Shown piece by piece: positions 58,501 to 64,000 of a DNA stretch of 64,000 bases. The DNA is from Bolinopsis microptera (taxonomy: Eukaryota > Ctenophora > Tentaculata > Lobata > Bolinopsidae). A program made the translations under genes and the position numbers. The stretch spans positions 20,205,919 to 20,269,918 of the forward strand of contig NC_087076.1 in NCBI RefSeq assembly GCF_026151205.1, in the 5' to 3' direction. Below the pieces are notes generated by a model. That model worked only from the letters and a program-made list of their open reading frames with translations, was not told the origin of the DNA and did not search any database. The first letter of the stretch is position 1. Each line of letters opens with the position of its first letter.

Positions 58501-59367
58501 CCTAATTCCTCAGAAGAGGAAGCGGCCGGCCCGATCCTGCGCAGTACCCTCTGGTTTCTGGGACCCTGTAGCAGTGAAGATAGACAGTGGTATAGACTCC
58601 CACAGCGAGAACGAGGACCACAGTATCAAGGAGGAGGACATTATACGTGCTCAGAGGAGGATGAAGAACTTTGAACCTGCTCCTTCTAACCATGAGACCT
58701 GCTACACTGAGACCCCCACTGTAAGCGTACTTTATTTATAGTTCCACTTTTAATGTTAGTAATTCATTCTACTTCTTAAGTTGGGTAAGTTGGCTTGAAA
58801 TGTATTTCTAATCCTAATTTGCGACTTATTTGTAATTTTACATTCCGAAATTAGCGAATAACGTGTTTTATTTCACAGGAGTCGACTAACGGCTGTATAA
58901 ACGATTTGGGGGACTCCGTGTTTCCCAAGAAGAAGTTCTGTTTACGACCCCCCACTCTGGATCTCTCCAAGAGACCTATCTCAGACTTTGTCTTCAAGAT
59001 TGACGGTTTGTTCAAATACATCCTTCTCCTGAAAATTCGCTCTCATAAAGTTAACATTATTATGTTGACCTCAAATATGATGTACATATTCAATGCTGTG
59101 TTTGTATATAACTAGAATTTGTTTATGTAATCATCACAAGGTTAATTTAATGACACGTTAATTTAATGACACGTGGCTAAAACCACGTGACTAAAACCTA
59201 TTATCTCAGATCTGTGGGCCGATAAAGTGCACGAATCTTCGGTCAAAGCTCTTGGCTACAGTGTCAAGATCTTCGAGTGCAAATCAGCCAAAACTCTCTT
59301 CTCAAACTCAAAGAAATCTACCAAACTGAAAACAGAAGAATCAAATCAGGAACAACTTGGAACATAA
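37959..59367 (+). CDS. Polycomb/CBX-like chromodomain protein, multi-exon
   Basis: This gene likely encodes a nuclear H3K27me3 (or H3K9me3) reader of Polycomb repressive complex 1 type. Exons that join in phase: 37959-38092, 47915-47980, 48269-48413, 52576-53151, 54696-54859, (gap), 55747-56195, 56266-56313, 58514-58720, 58879-59005 and 59210-59367, about 690 residues. The N-terminal chromodomain (residues about 16-66) contains FTVEKLL, EYLVKW and NTWEPESNILDQRLL at family spacing. Cage aromatics are F18, W39 and Y42, the last a Tyr as in HP1. The middle is Lys/Arg- and Glu-rich with nuclear-localisation-like clusters and no domain. The last two exons resemble the Polycomb C-box loosely. One join (54859 to 55747) is out of phase, so a short exon is missing. 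The first intron holds another gene. The start is the first ATG, 17 codons before the domain, as in CBX proteins. Confidence 0.8.
40311..40475. repeat. Fold-back element with 11-bp inverted ends
   Basis: The ends are ACACGTTTCAC (40311-40321) and GTGAAACGTGT (40465-40475). Inside, GAAACGGGCTTTTT faces AAAAAGCCCGTTTTC, and several GGGCTTTCC phrases repeat. No target duplication was seen. Confidence 0.65.
41585..41725. repeat. Imperfect inverted repeat, arms about 45 bp
   Basis: TTTCCTGAGAAAAG and CCGTTTCCAC on the left are complemented by CTATTCTCAGGAAA and GGTGGAAACG on the right. The loop holds TCACGTTACG. Confidence 0.6.
41912..44703 (+). CDS. Small C2H2 zinc-finger protein, nested in the Polycomb intron
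   Basis: Five exons join in phase: 41912-42006, 42694-42763, 42957-43035, 44292-44369 and 44654-44703, giving 123 residues and a TGA. Four fingers are visible: C12-x4-C17-x12-H30-x5-H36; C39-x3-C43-x12-H56-x4-H61; C68-x2-C71-x14-H86-x4-H91; C98-x2-C101-x12-H114-x4-H119. Introns cut inside each finger. Spacings differ from the usual Kruppel array and only a GERH remnant of the TGEKP linker exists, so it may bind DNA, RNA or protein. An in-frame TAG lies 12 nt before the ATG, supporting this start. The last codons (TGG TGA) overlap a possible donor (ATG/GTGAGC), so it could be spliced onward. Introns carry a poly-G element, a possible SINE, a tandem array and a retrotransposon fragment. Each exon was found only by reading; transcripts are unverified. 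Confidence 0.75.
42137..42584. mobile_element. Poly-G/poly-C terminated fold-back element with target duplication
   Basis: The left end is a run of 15 G (42144-42158) then ATCACGAGTATTTTAGAGA. The right end is TCTCAAAAATAGTCATGA then a run of 31 C (42547-42577). The two ends are imperfect inverted repeats. The element is bracketed by TAAAATA at 42137-42143 and 42578-42584 (8 bp, CTAAAATA, if the last C is counted). The interior has two copies of a block of about 63 bp containing AATCAGCATGGATTTCTC and many CTCAAAAAT phrases. No protein is encoded; the open frames at 42243-42492 reflect the repeats. It is a non-autonomous DNA element by structure; the superfamily is unclear. Confidence 0.7.
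42783..42880 (+). repeat. Possible tRNA-derived SINE fragment
   Basis: It contains an internal promoter-like box A (TGGCAGAGTGGC, near 42791) and box B (AGTTCGAGTCT, near 42834), followed by GGGCACCTTACTC as in many SINE tails. The T-stem does not pair well, so it is not a functional tRNA. Confidence 0.4.
43030..44116 (+). repeat. 17-bp tandem array split by a retrotransposon fragment
   Basis: The unit is ACAGT(G/A)A(T/G)TACTAAGTT, or with AAC in place of TAC. It covers about 43030-43100 and resumes at about 43956-44116. The first unit coincides with the 5' splice site of zinc-finger exon 3 (ATACA/GTAAGTACTAAG), so many later units carry a copy of that donor plus a TACTAAG branch-like motif. 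Confidence 0.85.
43102..43950 (+). mobile_element. Non-LTR retrotransposon RT fragment, broken
   Basis: It begins at VLGPILFILYINDDL, then FADDTKL (catalytic motif C), so it keeps more of the palm than the copy at 2252. There is a stop and shift at about 43228, then DLGVYVSSS, ARKMAAW, another frameshift at about 43557, MLTLYKSMVRSKLEYCCPVW, YWDRL and MSLQRRRERY. It stops short of the LWN-IP-IR tail. Both ends abut the 17-bp array, so it is truncated at 5' and 3'. It is inactive. Confidence 0.85.
44735..44836 (+). repeat. Tandem repeat, 33-bp unit, 3 copies
   Basis: The unit contains CATTTGGCACACTCTAGATG then GTCACTTAACGGT. The copies are identical. Confidence 0.95.
44837..46069. other. Intron sequence, no gene recognised
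   Basis: AT-rich with short AAATATATAATGAT repeats near 45040-45075. The minus-strand frame at 45726-45923 shows no domain. Confidence 0.4.
46070..46250 (+). promoter_or_regulatory. Compact promoter: paired E2F-type sites, two CCAAT boxes, CACGTG
   Basis: TTTGGCGCGCTC (46070-46081) and its exact complement GAGCGCGCCAAA (46145-46156) flank GTCACGTGAC (46086-46095) and CCAAT at 46105-46109 and 46137-46141. Inverted E2F-like sites with CCAAT boxes are typical of animal cell-cycle or chromatin gene promoters. GC is raised against the AT-rich surroundings. A donor-like GCGAG/GTAATT at 46248 could close a 5' UTR exon that splices to 47244. The strand is inferred from that arrangement. Confidence 0.6.
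46251..47243. other. Putative 5' intron after the internal promoter
   Basis: T-rich sequence without recognisable exons. The frame at 46549-46755 has no domain. Confidence 0.4.
47257..47486 (+). CDS. Alternative first coding exon of the Polycomb-like gene
   Basis: Starting at ATG 47257 it reads 76 codons plus two bases: a hydrophilic lead (MSNSANKPNTIKLEVEEPLE), a KGSARRRKTSG basic patch, then VRCDNLYFRSSGRFTWRE. The acceptor is TGTGACAG at 47243 and the donor GCAAG/GTAACA at 47486. Both edges are phase 2, so it can join 47915 (giving KTA-R-FNTWEP) or 48269. A product starting here would lack the first half of the chromodomain and so the methyl-lysine cage. It lies 1 kb downstream of the 46.1 kb promoter, which fits an alternative promoter. 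Its C-terminal part loosely resembles the end of exon 3. It could instead belong to a separate gene. Confidence 0.6.
47915..47980 (+). CDS. Exon 2: second half of the chromodomain
   Basis: 66 bp, phase 2 in and out. It gives R-FNTWEPESNILDQRLLDEFED, the diagnostic TWEPE-x-NILD-x-RLL-x-x-FE motif of Polycomb/CBX chromodomains including the C-terminal helix. Acceptor TTTACAG, donor GATAG/GTAGGC. Confidence 0.88.
48269..48413 (+). CDS. Exon 3: basic linker after the chromodomain
   Basis: 145 bp, phase 2 to 0. It reads KKLSNLNNQSTRNARKARMR then RVEYLKSIDADKISFRCRNS and GDLFIKED. The basic stretch lies where CBX proteins carry an AT-hook-like basic patch. The ISFRCRNSG part resembles LYFRSSG of exon 47257-47486. 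Donor GAC/GTAAGT. Confidence 0.75.
48414..49486 (+). other. Intron 3 of the Polycomb-like gene, 5' part
   Basis: AT-rich. TCTAACAGG phrases repeat near 49166-49200. No exon was seen. Confidence 0.45.
49487..49569 (+). repeat. CT dinucleotide microsatellite, about 40 repeats
   Basis: A nearly pure CT run, polypyrimidine on the sense strand of the host intron. The minus-strand Arg-Glu frame is an artefact. Confidence 0.97.
49751..50993 (+). repeat. Minisatellite, 31-bp unit, about 40 copies, inside intron 3
   Basis: The unit contains TATAACTCGCCTGTTTTGTA then GTGTATTTTAC. A variant with GTGCATTTTATAATAACTC recurs (first unit, then about 50405, 50530, 50625, 50687). A few units are 30 bp through loss of one T. 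A degenerate unit precedes the array at about 49700. The period equals that of the unrelated array at 29074. Confidence 0.97.
50994..52575 (+). other. Intron 3 of the Polycomb-like gene, 3' part
   Basis: Contains short AGCTTGTACAGCTTGTA phrases (about 51285-51330). No exon was recognised. The frame at 52318-52506 has no domain. Confidence 0.45.
52576..53151 (+). CDS. Exon 4: long acidic/basic low-complexity region
   Basis: 192 codons, phase 0 to 0 (acceptor ACTGTAG, donor GACCAG/GTAGCC). It contains a KRTKKKRTTR nuclear-localisation-like cluster, then a Glu-rich stretch (about 52741-52890, many EEEKEEE runs), then SSAASPVRNLRNKK and a Ser/Lys-rich tail ending SSEDGDDQ. It is typical of the disordered middle of chromatin proteins. 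Frames on the opposite strand are shadows. GC content and codon use stand out from the AT-rich introns. Confidence 0.82.
53152..54695 (+). other. Intron 4, carrying Helitron-related sequence
   Basis: It begins at GTAGCC. The Helitron-like 3' fragment occupies about 54106-54379; the remainder is AT-rich. Confidence 0.5.
54106..54379 (+). mobile_element. Helitron-like fragment: basic N-terminal ORF part and 3' terminus
   Basis: From ATG 54106 the frame gives MPRENNGRGRGIRRRRGTGS, then an Arg-rich run and DNESAEQTEQKREQDRLRHR. This repeat-like charged segment resembles the region before the Helitron helicase/replicase. The DNA ends with a perfect 7-bp stem hairpin CCCGGCC-GAA-GGCCGGG (54354-54370), then 5 nt later CTAG (54376-54379) followed by T: the classical Helitron 3' end. 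The replication initiator and helicase domains are absent, so it is a deletion derivative. The 5' end was not located. A related coding segment occurs at 57462-57745. Confidence 0.6.
54696..54859 (+). CDS. Exon 5: basic linker
   Basis: 164 bp, phase 0 in, phase 2 out (ATATG/GTGAGA). It reads VGSDEPTSVKIVKTKEQPKQ, then KKKRAVILSEESGDSGRRR and an Arg-rich end. The other two frames are closed early, supporting this reading. Confidence 0.75.
54860..55746 (+). other. Intron(s) between exons 5 and 6, with a missing short exon
   Basis: The flanking exons differ in phase (2 out, 1 in), so at least one short exon must lie here or one border is wrong. A candidate is 55316-55329, GAAGCAGAAAGGCT, after ACATCTAG; it restores the frame (W-KQKG-S). 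Its donor (GCT/GTATAT) is weak. The frame at 55348-55551 is not supported by splice sites. Confidence 0.4.
55747..56195 (+). CDS. Exon 6: charged, Glu/Arg-rich region
   Basis: After acceptor GTGGCAG the frame gives MASVVDITPLEPVKQIKRRR, a basic patch, then MTEEEQEIEMADSWQRRQD and repeats of RREEEAGT near the end. It needs phase 1 input. If the 70-nt intron after 56195 is not removed the frame runs to a TAA at 56280-56282. Opposite-strand frames are shadows. Confidence 0.75.
56266..56313 (+). CDS. Exon 7: 48-bp exon with repeated APAKS
   Basis: It reads YHAPAKSPAKSKRRYR, phase 0 to 0. The acceptor is CCCTCTTTCAG, the donor AGG/GTAAAA. The preceding intron (56196-56265) would be only 70 nt, with donor GAT/GTAAAG in frame. 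The Pro/Ala/Lys repeat and matching phase with 58514 are the evidence. Confidence 0.55.
57462..57917 (+). pseudogene. Helitron-related coding remnant interrupted by a minisatellite
   Basis: It starts MVGRGGGRTRRIRGSEF and SRATRRIRGDQ, is interrupted by the 10-bp array (57549-57704), and resumes as ANETAEQTEEK, matching RRIRLDNESAEQTEQK of 54106-54290. After a shift, 59 further codons stay open (57741-57917; HYHNPIPRSTFMLDSDNRDL, then DEAIEAMDEIYQTFIP), of unknown identity. The array appears to have expanded at the RGDQ/NE codons of the gene. Confidence 0.5.
57549..57704 (+). repeat. Minisatellite, 10-bp unit (GAGACC[A/T]AAT), about 15 copies
   Basis: A and T variants are interspersed. The minus-strand frame reading LVSFGLIWSH is produced by the array. 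Confidence 0.95.
58514..58720 (+). CDS. Exon 8: KRKRPARS and acidic helix region
   Basis: 69 codons, phase 0 to 0 (acceptor TTCCTCAG, donor ACT/GTAAGC). It opens with KRKRPARSCAVPSGFWDPVA, then SGIDSHSENEDHSIKEEDII, RAQRRMKNFEPAPS and NHETCYTETPT. The basic start could serve as a nuclear localisation signal. Confidence 0.78.
58879..59005 (+). CDS. Exon 9: start of a C-box-like region
   Basis: 127 bp, phase 0 to 1. It reads ESTNGCINDLGDSVFPKKKF, then CLRPPTLDLSKRPISDFVFK and ID. In Polycomb proteins the C-terminal C-box contains an x-hV-F-x-x-(T/I)D segment; DFVFKID may correspond. Donor GACG/GTTTGT is weak but gives the right phase. Confidence 0.75.
59210..59367 (+). CDS. Exon 10: C-terminus, weakly C-box-like
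   Basis: It begins by completing an Asp codon, then LWADKVHESSVKALGYSVKI and FECKSAKTLFSNSK, ending in TEESNQEQLGT and TAA. The V-x5-h-x-V-x-I-x-ECK-x4-x-F pattern resembles the final strand of the Polycomb C-box that binds RING1, with extra residues in the loop. Similarity is by eye only. Confidence 0.7.
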
Positions 59368-60480
59368 AACGAAAACAATTTACCGTCGAATTCAGTTCGT
59401 CGGAATGTTCTAGATCGAGACTGGTTTTTATTCAAAATTGTTGTTTGTTGACCACAAGAAGAGTTGATGAAGTTGCTGTGCGCTTGACAGTAAGTTAACG
59501 GACTTAGTAATGTTTCTGCTATGTTTTATTTTACTGAATAACTCAGTTACGGGCTGCAATGAAATGATTATTGTTTGAAAGCCTACAAGACGTTAGGTGT
59601 GTTTGTTTTTATTATTTAGTTGTTTGTAACTGCTGGCCAGATTTAATCGAACCGAGAACAGAAAGTATTCAGGAATGTATCGTTGCAATGATTTGTCGTT
59701 GTTTGGTCATGTCGGAATTGAATTTTTTGGGAAAAACAATTTATAGTTAGTTGACTGAACAGATGTTTCTGATTGATTGTTTTTGATTAATTTCCTGTCA
59801 AGTTTTGATAAGATTTTGTTCAAGTTTTAGTTCTGAGCTATTGCCTGTATCCTTGGCAGTAATCAAAGTGGCAGTGGAAAAGCCTATGGATGTGTTGACG
59901 CATTTTTTCATAATCACGATTAGACAGATTAATTTTGATTGAACTTTTTTAATTGTTATTATTATTTTGGTTAATTGTTTTCCTATGAAAGTGAAGACTT
60001 GTTTTATTTAGACGTCAACTTTCTATTTCGTGCGGGCGTTTGTCTCACTAAACAGGCTACTTCCGGTCTTACTCCTTAATAATAAATGATTATGGATTAG
60101 CCACAACCAAATAAGCGTGAGAAAATGTTTCTCTAATTCCTCAGCGAACTGCTGGCATTGGCATTTTCAATGTTAGTCGCAGCCCGAACTTATATTGTAA
60201 AAATATTAATTTTCAATTTGTAAGTTACAAATTGAAATACAATAGTATCTGAGATCAATTGTCGATTGTCGCGGTACAATTGGGACTTTTTCGTTAATTC
60301 TGCCAAAATTTCCGGATTTTTATAATTTATAAAAATACGAGTTTAACCACCCGGCCCCCTCCCCTTGTCCGGATTTATCCGAAATTCTAAAACCATCCCC
60401 CTAGCTCCGTCCCTATTTGCCGGACGTCCTAAGAAGATGGCCCCAAAGTGGCGCGCGCTAATTCAAAAATTTTAGAAGAG
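59368..60480. other. 3' flank of the Polycomb-like gene
   Basis: A possible polyadenylation signal AATAAA lies near 60084. A near-perfect palindrome TTCAATTTGTAA-G-TTACAAATTGAA occupies 60212-60236. No gene was seen. Confidence 0.45.
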
Positions 60481-62300
60481 TATTTGATTCACGATGTGAA
60501 TTCTTCGAGCGTGCTAAATCACTCTACAGTCGATCTTCTGGTTGTGATAAACATTGTTTGATGCGCGGCGCAGCCCATGCAGTAGTGCATTGCGCTACAT
60601 AACAAAACAAAGATCATCCAGGCCATCGAATTCGAATGTCGAATGGTCTTGTCAGATCACTTAATCATTGATGATTGATTGATACAGCTTTTTACCGTAC
60701 CAGTGCAGGGGTTGTCATACGTTGTATGACCCGCCGCGCACGAAGTGCGCGGCTCCCCCTGTAGCGTCGAAGACGCTACAGTGAAGCTATAGTGAAGCGA
60801 CCGTGGGGGTCACCACGTGATACAATGCAGGGGAGTATTGTATTTTAATTATATGTTATTGTTGTGATTTAATTAATTCGGAATCAGCGTTCAAAATAAA
60901 TAATCCAACAATGCTTCTTGCAACCACATTTAATCTTTGTTAGATAAGCGAAATGCGCTATTAGGCCGCGCCGTGGCCGAGGCCCGAGCTGCAAAGAATT
61001 TACAAAGTCAATCAAAATTCGTTAATACACTTTGTTTAACGGGTGATACTCGTAAAATATTTGTTTCATTATCGTCGACGAGTCCAACTCGGCGCGCGTC
61101 TTAGTATAAGTTATAAACATACAACACTTTGTATACTTTTTAATTTATTTACTTTAATTGACGATGTCAATTCTTCGCAGCTCGGCGAGGCTCAATAGCG
61201 CATTTTGTCGATCTAGCGAGAAATTGATGAACTCCAGCAAAATACGCGCCAAAGACTCGCCGAGTCGCCGTTTTTGAATGATGTCAACGATTACTTTGAT
61301 CACACTGATACCGTTATAATTTAGCGTAACCGGTGATAGTCTGAAAAGGAAAACACATCTTTGAATTACAAAGCAAGAAGTATACGTTTGCAGGATTGAC
61401 TTTGAAGGTAGTGCTATAAACTTTCGTGCAAACTTTCGACTGAAAGGACGTGTAATTAATAATAAATTTTGGTTGCGAGAAGCATAATTGAGTGCGCTGC
61501 GCGGCCCAGTAACGCATCGCGCTACAAACTTTTACTCTATAGCACGCCAATCCAAATGCACGGCGCTCTTTTCGAGTAAGGTTGATGGTGGCTGGGGATT
61601 TTTGGGCATATTTACCATTTTTCGTATGAGCACATTGCACATTCATTTGACATTGGAAATGAAAACTATACTTTTTGCCGTCATGACGATGATTTGCGTT
61701 TTGCAATTGTAATGTATACCATTTTGATTCGCGATGTCAATCCTTCACAGCTCGTCGAAGCCCATTGGTGGTTGTGAAAAGTATTATTGGCGCGGCGGCG
61801 CGGCCCAGCTAGTAGTGCATCACGCTATTATATAACAATAACAGTATACCATTATAATTAACTTATTTAAAATTACCTGGGACCTTAGGCTATAACGTTC
61901 ATAGAAATTTGGTGGAATTTGTAGCGCAATGCGTTACTGTGCCGCTTCGCCCACTCAATGAGGATTCTCTCTAGATCGGCGAGATGCGCTACTTTGTGCC
62001 ACACCGAGCAGAGATGAATTGACATCGTCAATTAAGGTGGAATGAAATACTTGAGGCTGAGCGTTTTCCAGTATATGTGCAATGCGCTTCGAAAAAAATC
62101 GGTAGATCTGTTTTTGTTGCTAAACTTTGTATACCTTCAATCCATAATCTTTCGCGCGCGAAAAGAGGTATACAAAGAGTGTACATTTTTTTAAATTTGC
62201 AAAATGTTCGCCTCGTAAAAATTAACGGGTGGTACTCGTAAAATATTTGTTCCGAATATTGTTCCAAGACCGTCCACGAGTCCAACATGATATAACATGA
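60481..62300. repeat. Cluster of unclassified GC-rich repeat modules in both orientations
   Basis: Recurring modules are GACGATGTCAATTCTTCGCA plus GCTCGGCGAGGC (61160; variant 61730; inverted near 60955-61005 and 61965-62035), GCGCGGCCCAG with GTGCAT(T/C)(G/A)CGCTA (60565, 61495, 61795; inverted near 61920), and AACGGGTG(A/G)TACTCGTAAA plus ATATTTGTT (61037, 62224). They look like fragments of one or two non-autonomous elements, rearranged. Confidence 0.6.
60704..60833. mobile_element. MITE copy 1 with 8-bp target duplication
   Basis: TGCAGGGG flanks the element at 60704-60711 and 60826-60833. The 114-bp body (60712-60825) has ends TTGTCATACGTTGTATGACC and, complemented, TTGTATCACGTGGTGACCCC. 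Inside are two perfect hairpins: CCGCGCAC-GAA-GTGCGCGG and CTGTAGCGTC-GAA-GACGCTACAG. No coding capacity. The 8-bp duplication suggests mobilisation by a hAT- or P-type transposase, but the ends are not a standard hAT CAG-type terminus. Confidence 0.88.
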
Positions 62301-62425
62301 GCAAAAGTAGTTTTCAAAAAAACTTTGAAAATTGTGACTCATGTTCGGTAAAAAACCTGAAAAATATTTAACAATTTTTCTTCAAGCATTTTTAGAAACC
62401 TAAATCATAAATTAAAAAGTTGGCT

Positions 62426-62535
62426 CTTTTTGGTTGTATGACCCGCCGCGCACAAGTGCGCGGCTCCCCCTGTATCGTCGAAACTCCACTATAGTGAAGC
62501 GACAGTGGGGGTCACCACGTGATACAACTTTTTGG
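62426..62535. mobile_element. MITE copy 2 with 8-bp target duplication
   Basis: CTTTTTGG flanks the element at 62426-62433 and 62528-62535. The 94-bp body (62434-62527) begins TTGTATGACCCGCCGCGCAC and ends GTCACCACGTGATACAA. It shares the first hairpin with copy 1 (CCGCGCAC-AA-GTGCGCGG), while the second hairpin is damaged by a deletion. Same orientation as copy 1. Confidence 0.88.
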
Positions 62536-62613
62536 CCCCTTGCCCAGATTTATAGGGGGTGATGGCCTGGCCCCTGCCCACCTGCTTCCTACACCCCTGG
62601 CATTTGTATCACG

Positions 62614-62640
62614 TTGCAACCCCCACGGTCGTTTCACTAC
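62614..62640 (-). mobile_element. MITE copy 3, inverted terminal fragment
   Basis: TTGTATCACGTTGCAACCCC followed by CACGGTCG matches the complement of the right end of copy 1 with three mismatches in the first 20 bases. The other end is missing. Confidence 0.65.
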
Positions 62641-62779
62641 ATAAGATGGAAACTATTTCTATGGAGGAAATGGAAAACCTTTGATTAAATCTCAATTTTC
62701 TCCATTCTAAGCCATTGTGGTCCGGTTTGGTCGTTCCGGGCCAAAATATAATATATCTTCAACATAATCAAAACATTAT

Positions 62780-63029
62780 TAATCACGTGAGGCAGAAAAC
62801 TGCAATCTTTATACTCCTAAATCAAGATCTCACAAGGAGTTTAACTATCTAGGAACTAAGGCCTGGAACATATTACCAAAGTCCCTTAGAGAGTGTGACG
62901 ACGTTAAGAAATTTTCTAAGTTATACAAAGAAACTCTTATGAATATGGTGCTAACTGATGAGAATTACCAAGGGGATAACTCTTACGATAAATTCATGAT
63001 CCCACCCAACACTAGCCAATGTATCTAGG
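62780..63029 (+). mobile_element. Non-LTR retrotransposon tail fragment
   Basis: A frame gives LYTPKSRSHKEFNYLGTKAW, then NILPKSLRECDDVKKFSKLY. This is the W-N-x-LP-x-x-(I/L)R-x5-F-x-x-x-(L/Y) signature that ends CR1-like RT proteins. It closes with a TAG at 63027-63029. It differs from the other two copies, so belongs to another family. The 3' region (63301-63425) has two copies of a block of about 62 bp with TTTGAC(A/G)AAGGGA(T/A)TACGT. Confidence 0.75.
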
Positions 63030-64000
63030 CAGTTAAGTTATTTCAGTAAAGTTATCTCAGTACATAAGTGAATCCAATCTATCCCCTGCAATCAAAGTAT
63101 TTCCATGCCTATTAAGCTATTACAGGTAATTAGGAACATCAGTGGAAAGGTGCACTGTCAATCATTATTGCTCCATACCTCCAGTCCTCCTGTTATGTGC
63201 AATTCTCACTGCTATGTATGCTCCTCATTTGTATCAATTATATTGATGCTACATTGTTATTGAATATGAAATAATTTTCAACCGTATTAATTTATTAACT
63301 TATTGTAAATAGCAAGTTTGACAAAGGGATTACGTTTATTTTACCCGGAGTTCGTTTAAGTTTAGTATTGTAAATAGTTAATTTGACGAAGGGAATACGT
63401 CTATTTTACCCTGAGTTATGTTTTAGTTCAATCTTGACACAATTTTAAAATTACAATTTAATTATTTTATATATATGTATTGTCCATAACTAGGGTGGCC
63501 TGCTAACAGAACCATGATCTGCCTTGATTCATCCTTCAGCACAGAGAAAAGCTCCTTTTTTATACATTATGATTACAGAGGATCTGATATTTAGATATAT
63601 ATTGCTGTGCTGTAAAAATTGACTTTATTTATTTATTTATTTATTATTAAACGTCATCCGTTTTGCATTCATAATATTTTTTATATAAAATTATTCAAAC
63701 AATATACACATAATATAGCAATGACCCTATTATATATAAAATCAACCCTTAAAGAATTCAAAAAATTCCCTTAACAATCAAAAATTACCCTTGGCCTTGT
63801 GGCTCCAAGTTAAGATCTAGACTGTTTATATCAACAATGTTTTTTCTTGCACCATAATAGACTGTCGTCTGACCTAGCCCTGGCATTGGTTTGTATTGGT
63901 GTCCGACAACTTTAACCAATTTTTACCAAGTTCATATACAGTTAAACTTAACAGGGCACCCGATCAGCGAATTTTTGGTTCAACCTAAACTCAAAAAAAC
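63030..64000. other. Retrotransposon 3' region and unassigned sequence
   Basis: A duplicated block lies at about 63301-63364 and 63367-63425. An ATTT run lies near 63626-63645. No gene was recognised to the end of the window. Confidence 0.5.

Larger units (their letters stand above)
56314..58513 (+). other. Intron 7 of the Polycomb-like gene
   Basis: Contains the Helitron-related block at 57462-57917 with its 10-bp array. TTTTAGTTTTATTTCAG phrases repeat at about 57345-57392. A duplicated GTCTCCAGCAAAC occurs near 58182 and 58211. Confidence 0.5.

Overview
The window is AT-rich, intron-rich eukaryotic DNA from an invertebrate animal. I judge this from GT-AG introns with consistent phases, a Polycomb-type chromodomain gene, a C2H2 zinc-finger gene, CR1/jockey-like non-LTR reverse transcriptase fragments, a piggyBac-like element, and an extreme load of minisatellites. 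The phylum cannot be decided from the sequence alone.

Layout. 1-9812: no gene recognised; one non-LTR retrotransposon 3' fragment (2252-3144), several hairpins and short repeats. 9813-14301: a 4.5 kb piggyBac-like element with TTAA target duplications, 16-bp terminal inverted repeats, a GC-rich minisatellite inside and a decayed transposase C-terminus on the minus strand. 14302-37958: mostly repeats. These include poly-G/poly-C bounded elements, tandem arrays with units of 7, 10, 17, 22, 24, 31 and 105 bp, a 700-bp inverted repeat at 25.34-26.07 kb, one possible minus-strand exon (20812-21160) and a GC-rich E-box cluster at 22.75 kb.

37959-59367: a multi-exon plus-strand gene coding for a Polycomb/CBX-like protein. 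Its chromodomain is split by a 9.8-kb intron. Inside that intron lie a complete small C2H2 zinc-finger gene (41912-44703), a compact promoter with two E2F-type sites and two CCAAT boxes (46070-46156), and an alternative first coding exon (47257-47486) that can splice in frame into the second half of the chromodomain. The long body encodes an acidic/basic low-complexity linker, and the last exons carry a segment loosely like the Polycomb C-box. Later introns hold a 40-copy 31-bp array and Helitron-related sequence.

59368-64000: intergenic, with a cluster of unclassified GC-rich repeat modules, two short MITEs with perfect 8-bp target duplications, and a third reverse transcriptase tail fragment.

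The best candidates for undescribed biology are: (1) poly-G/poly-C terminated fold-back elements, one with inverted ends and a 7-8 bp target duplication; (2) the 94-114 bp multi-hairpin MITE family; (3) the nested arrangement in which three alternative 5' modules all end in phase 2 and can join the same chromodomain exon; (4) a 17-bp array whose unit copies a functional 5' splice site; (5) the ordered unit variants in the 31-bp satellite.
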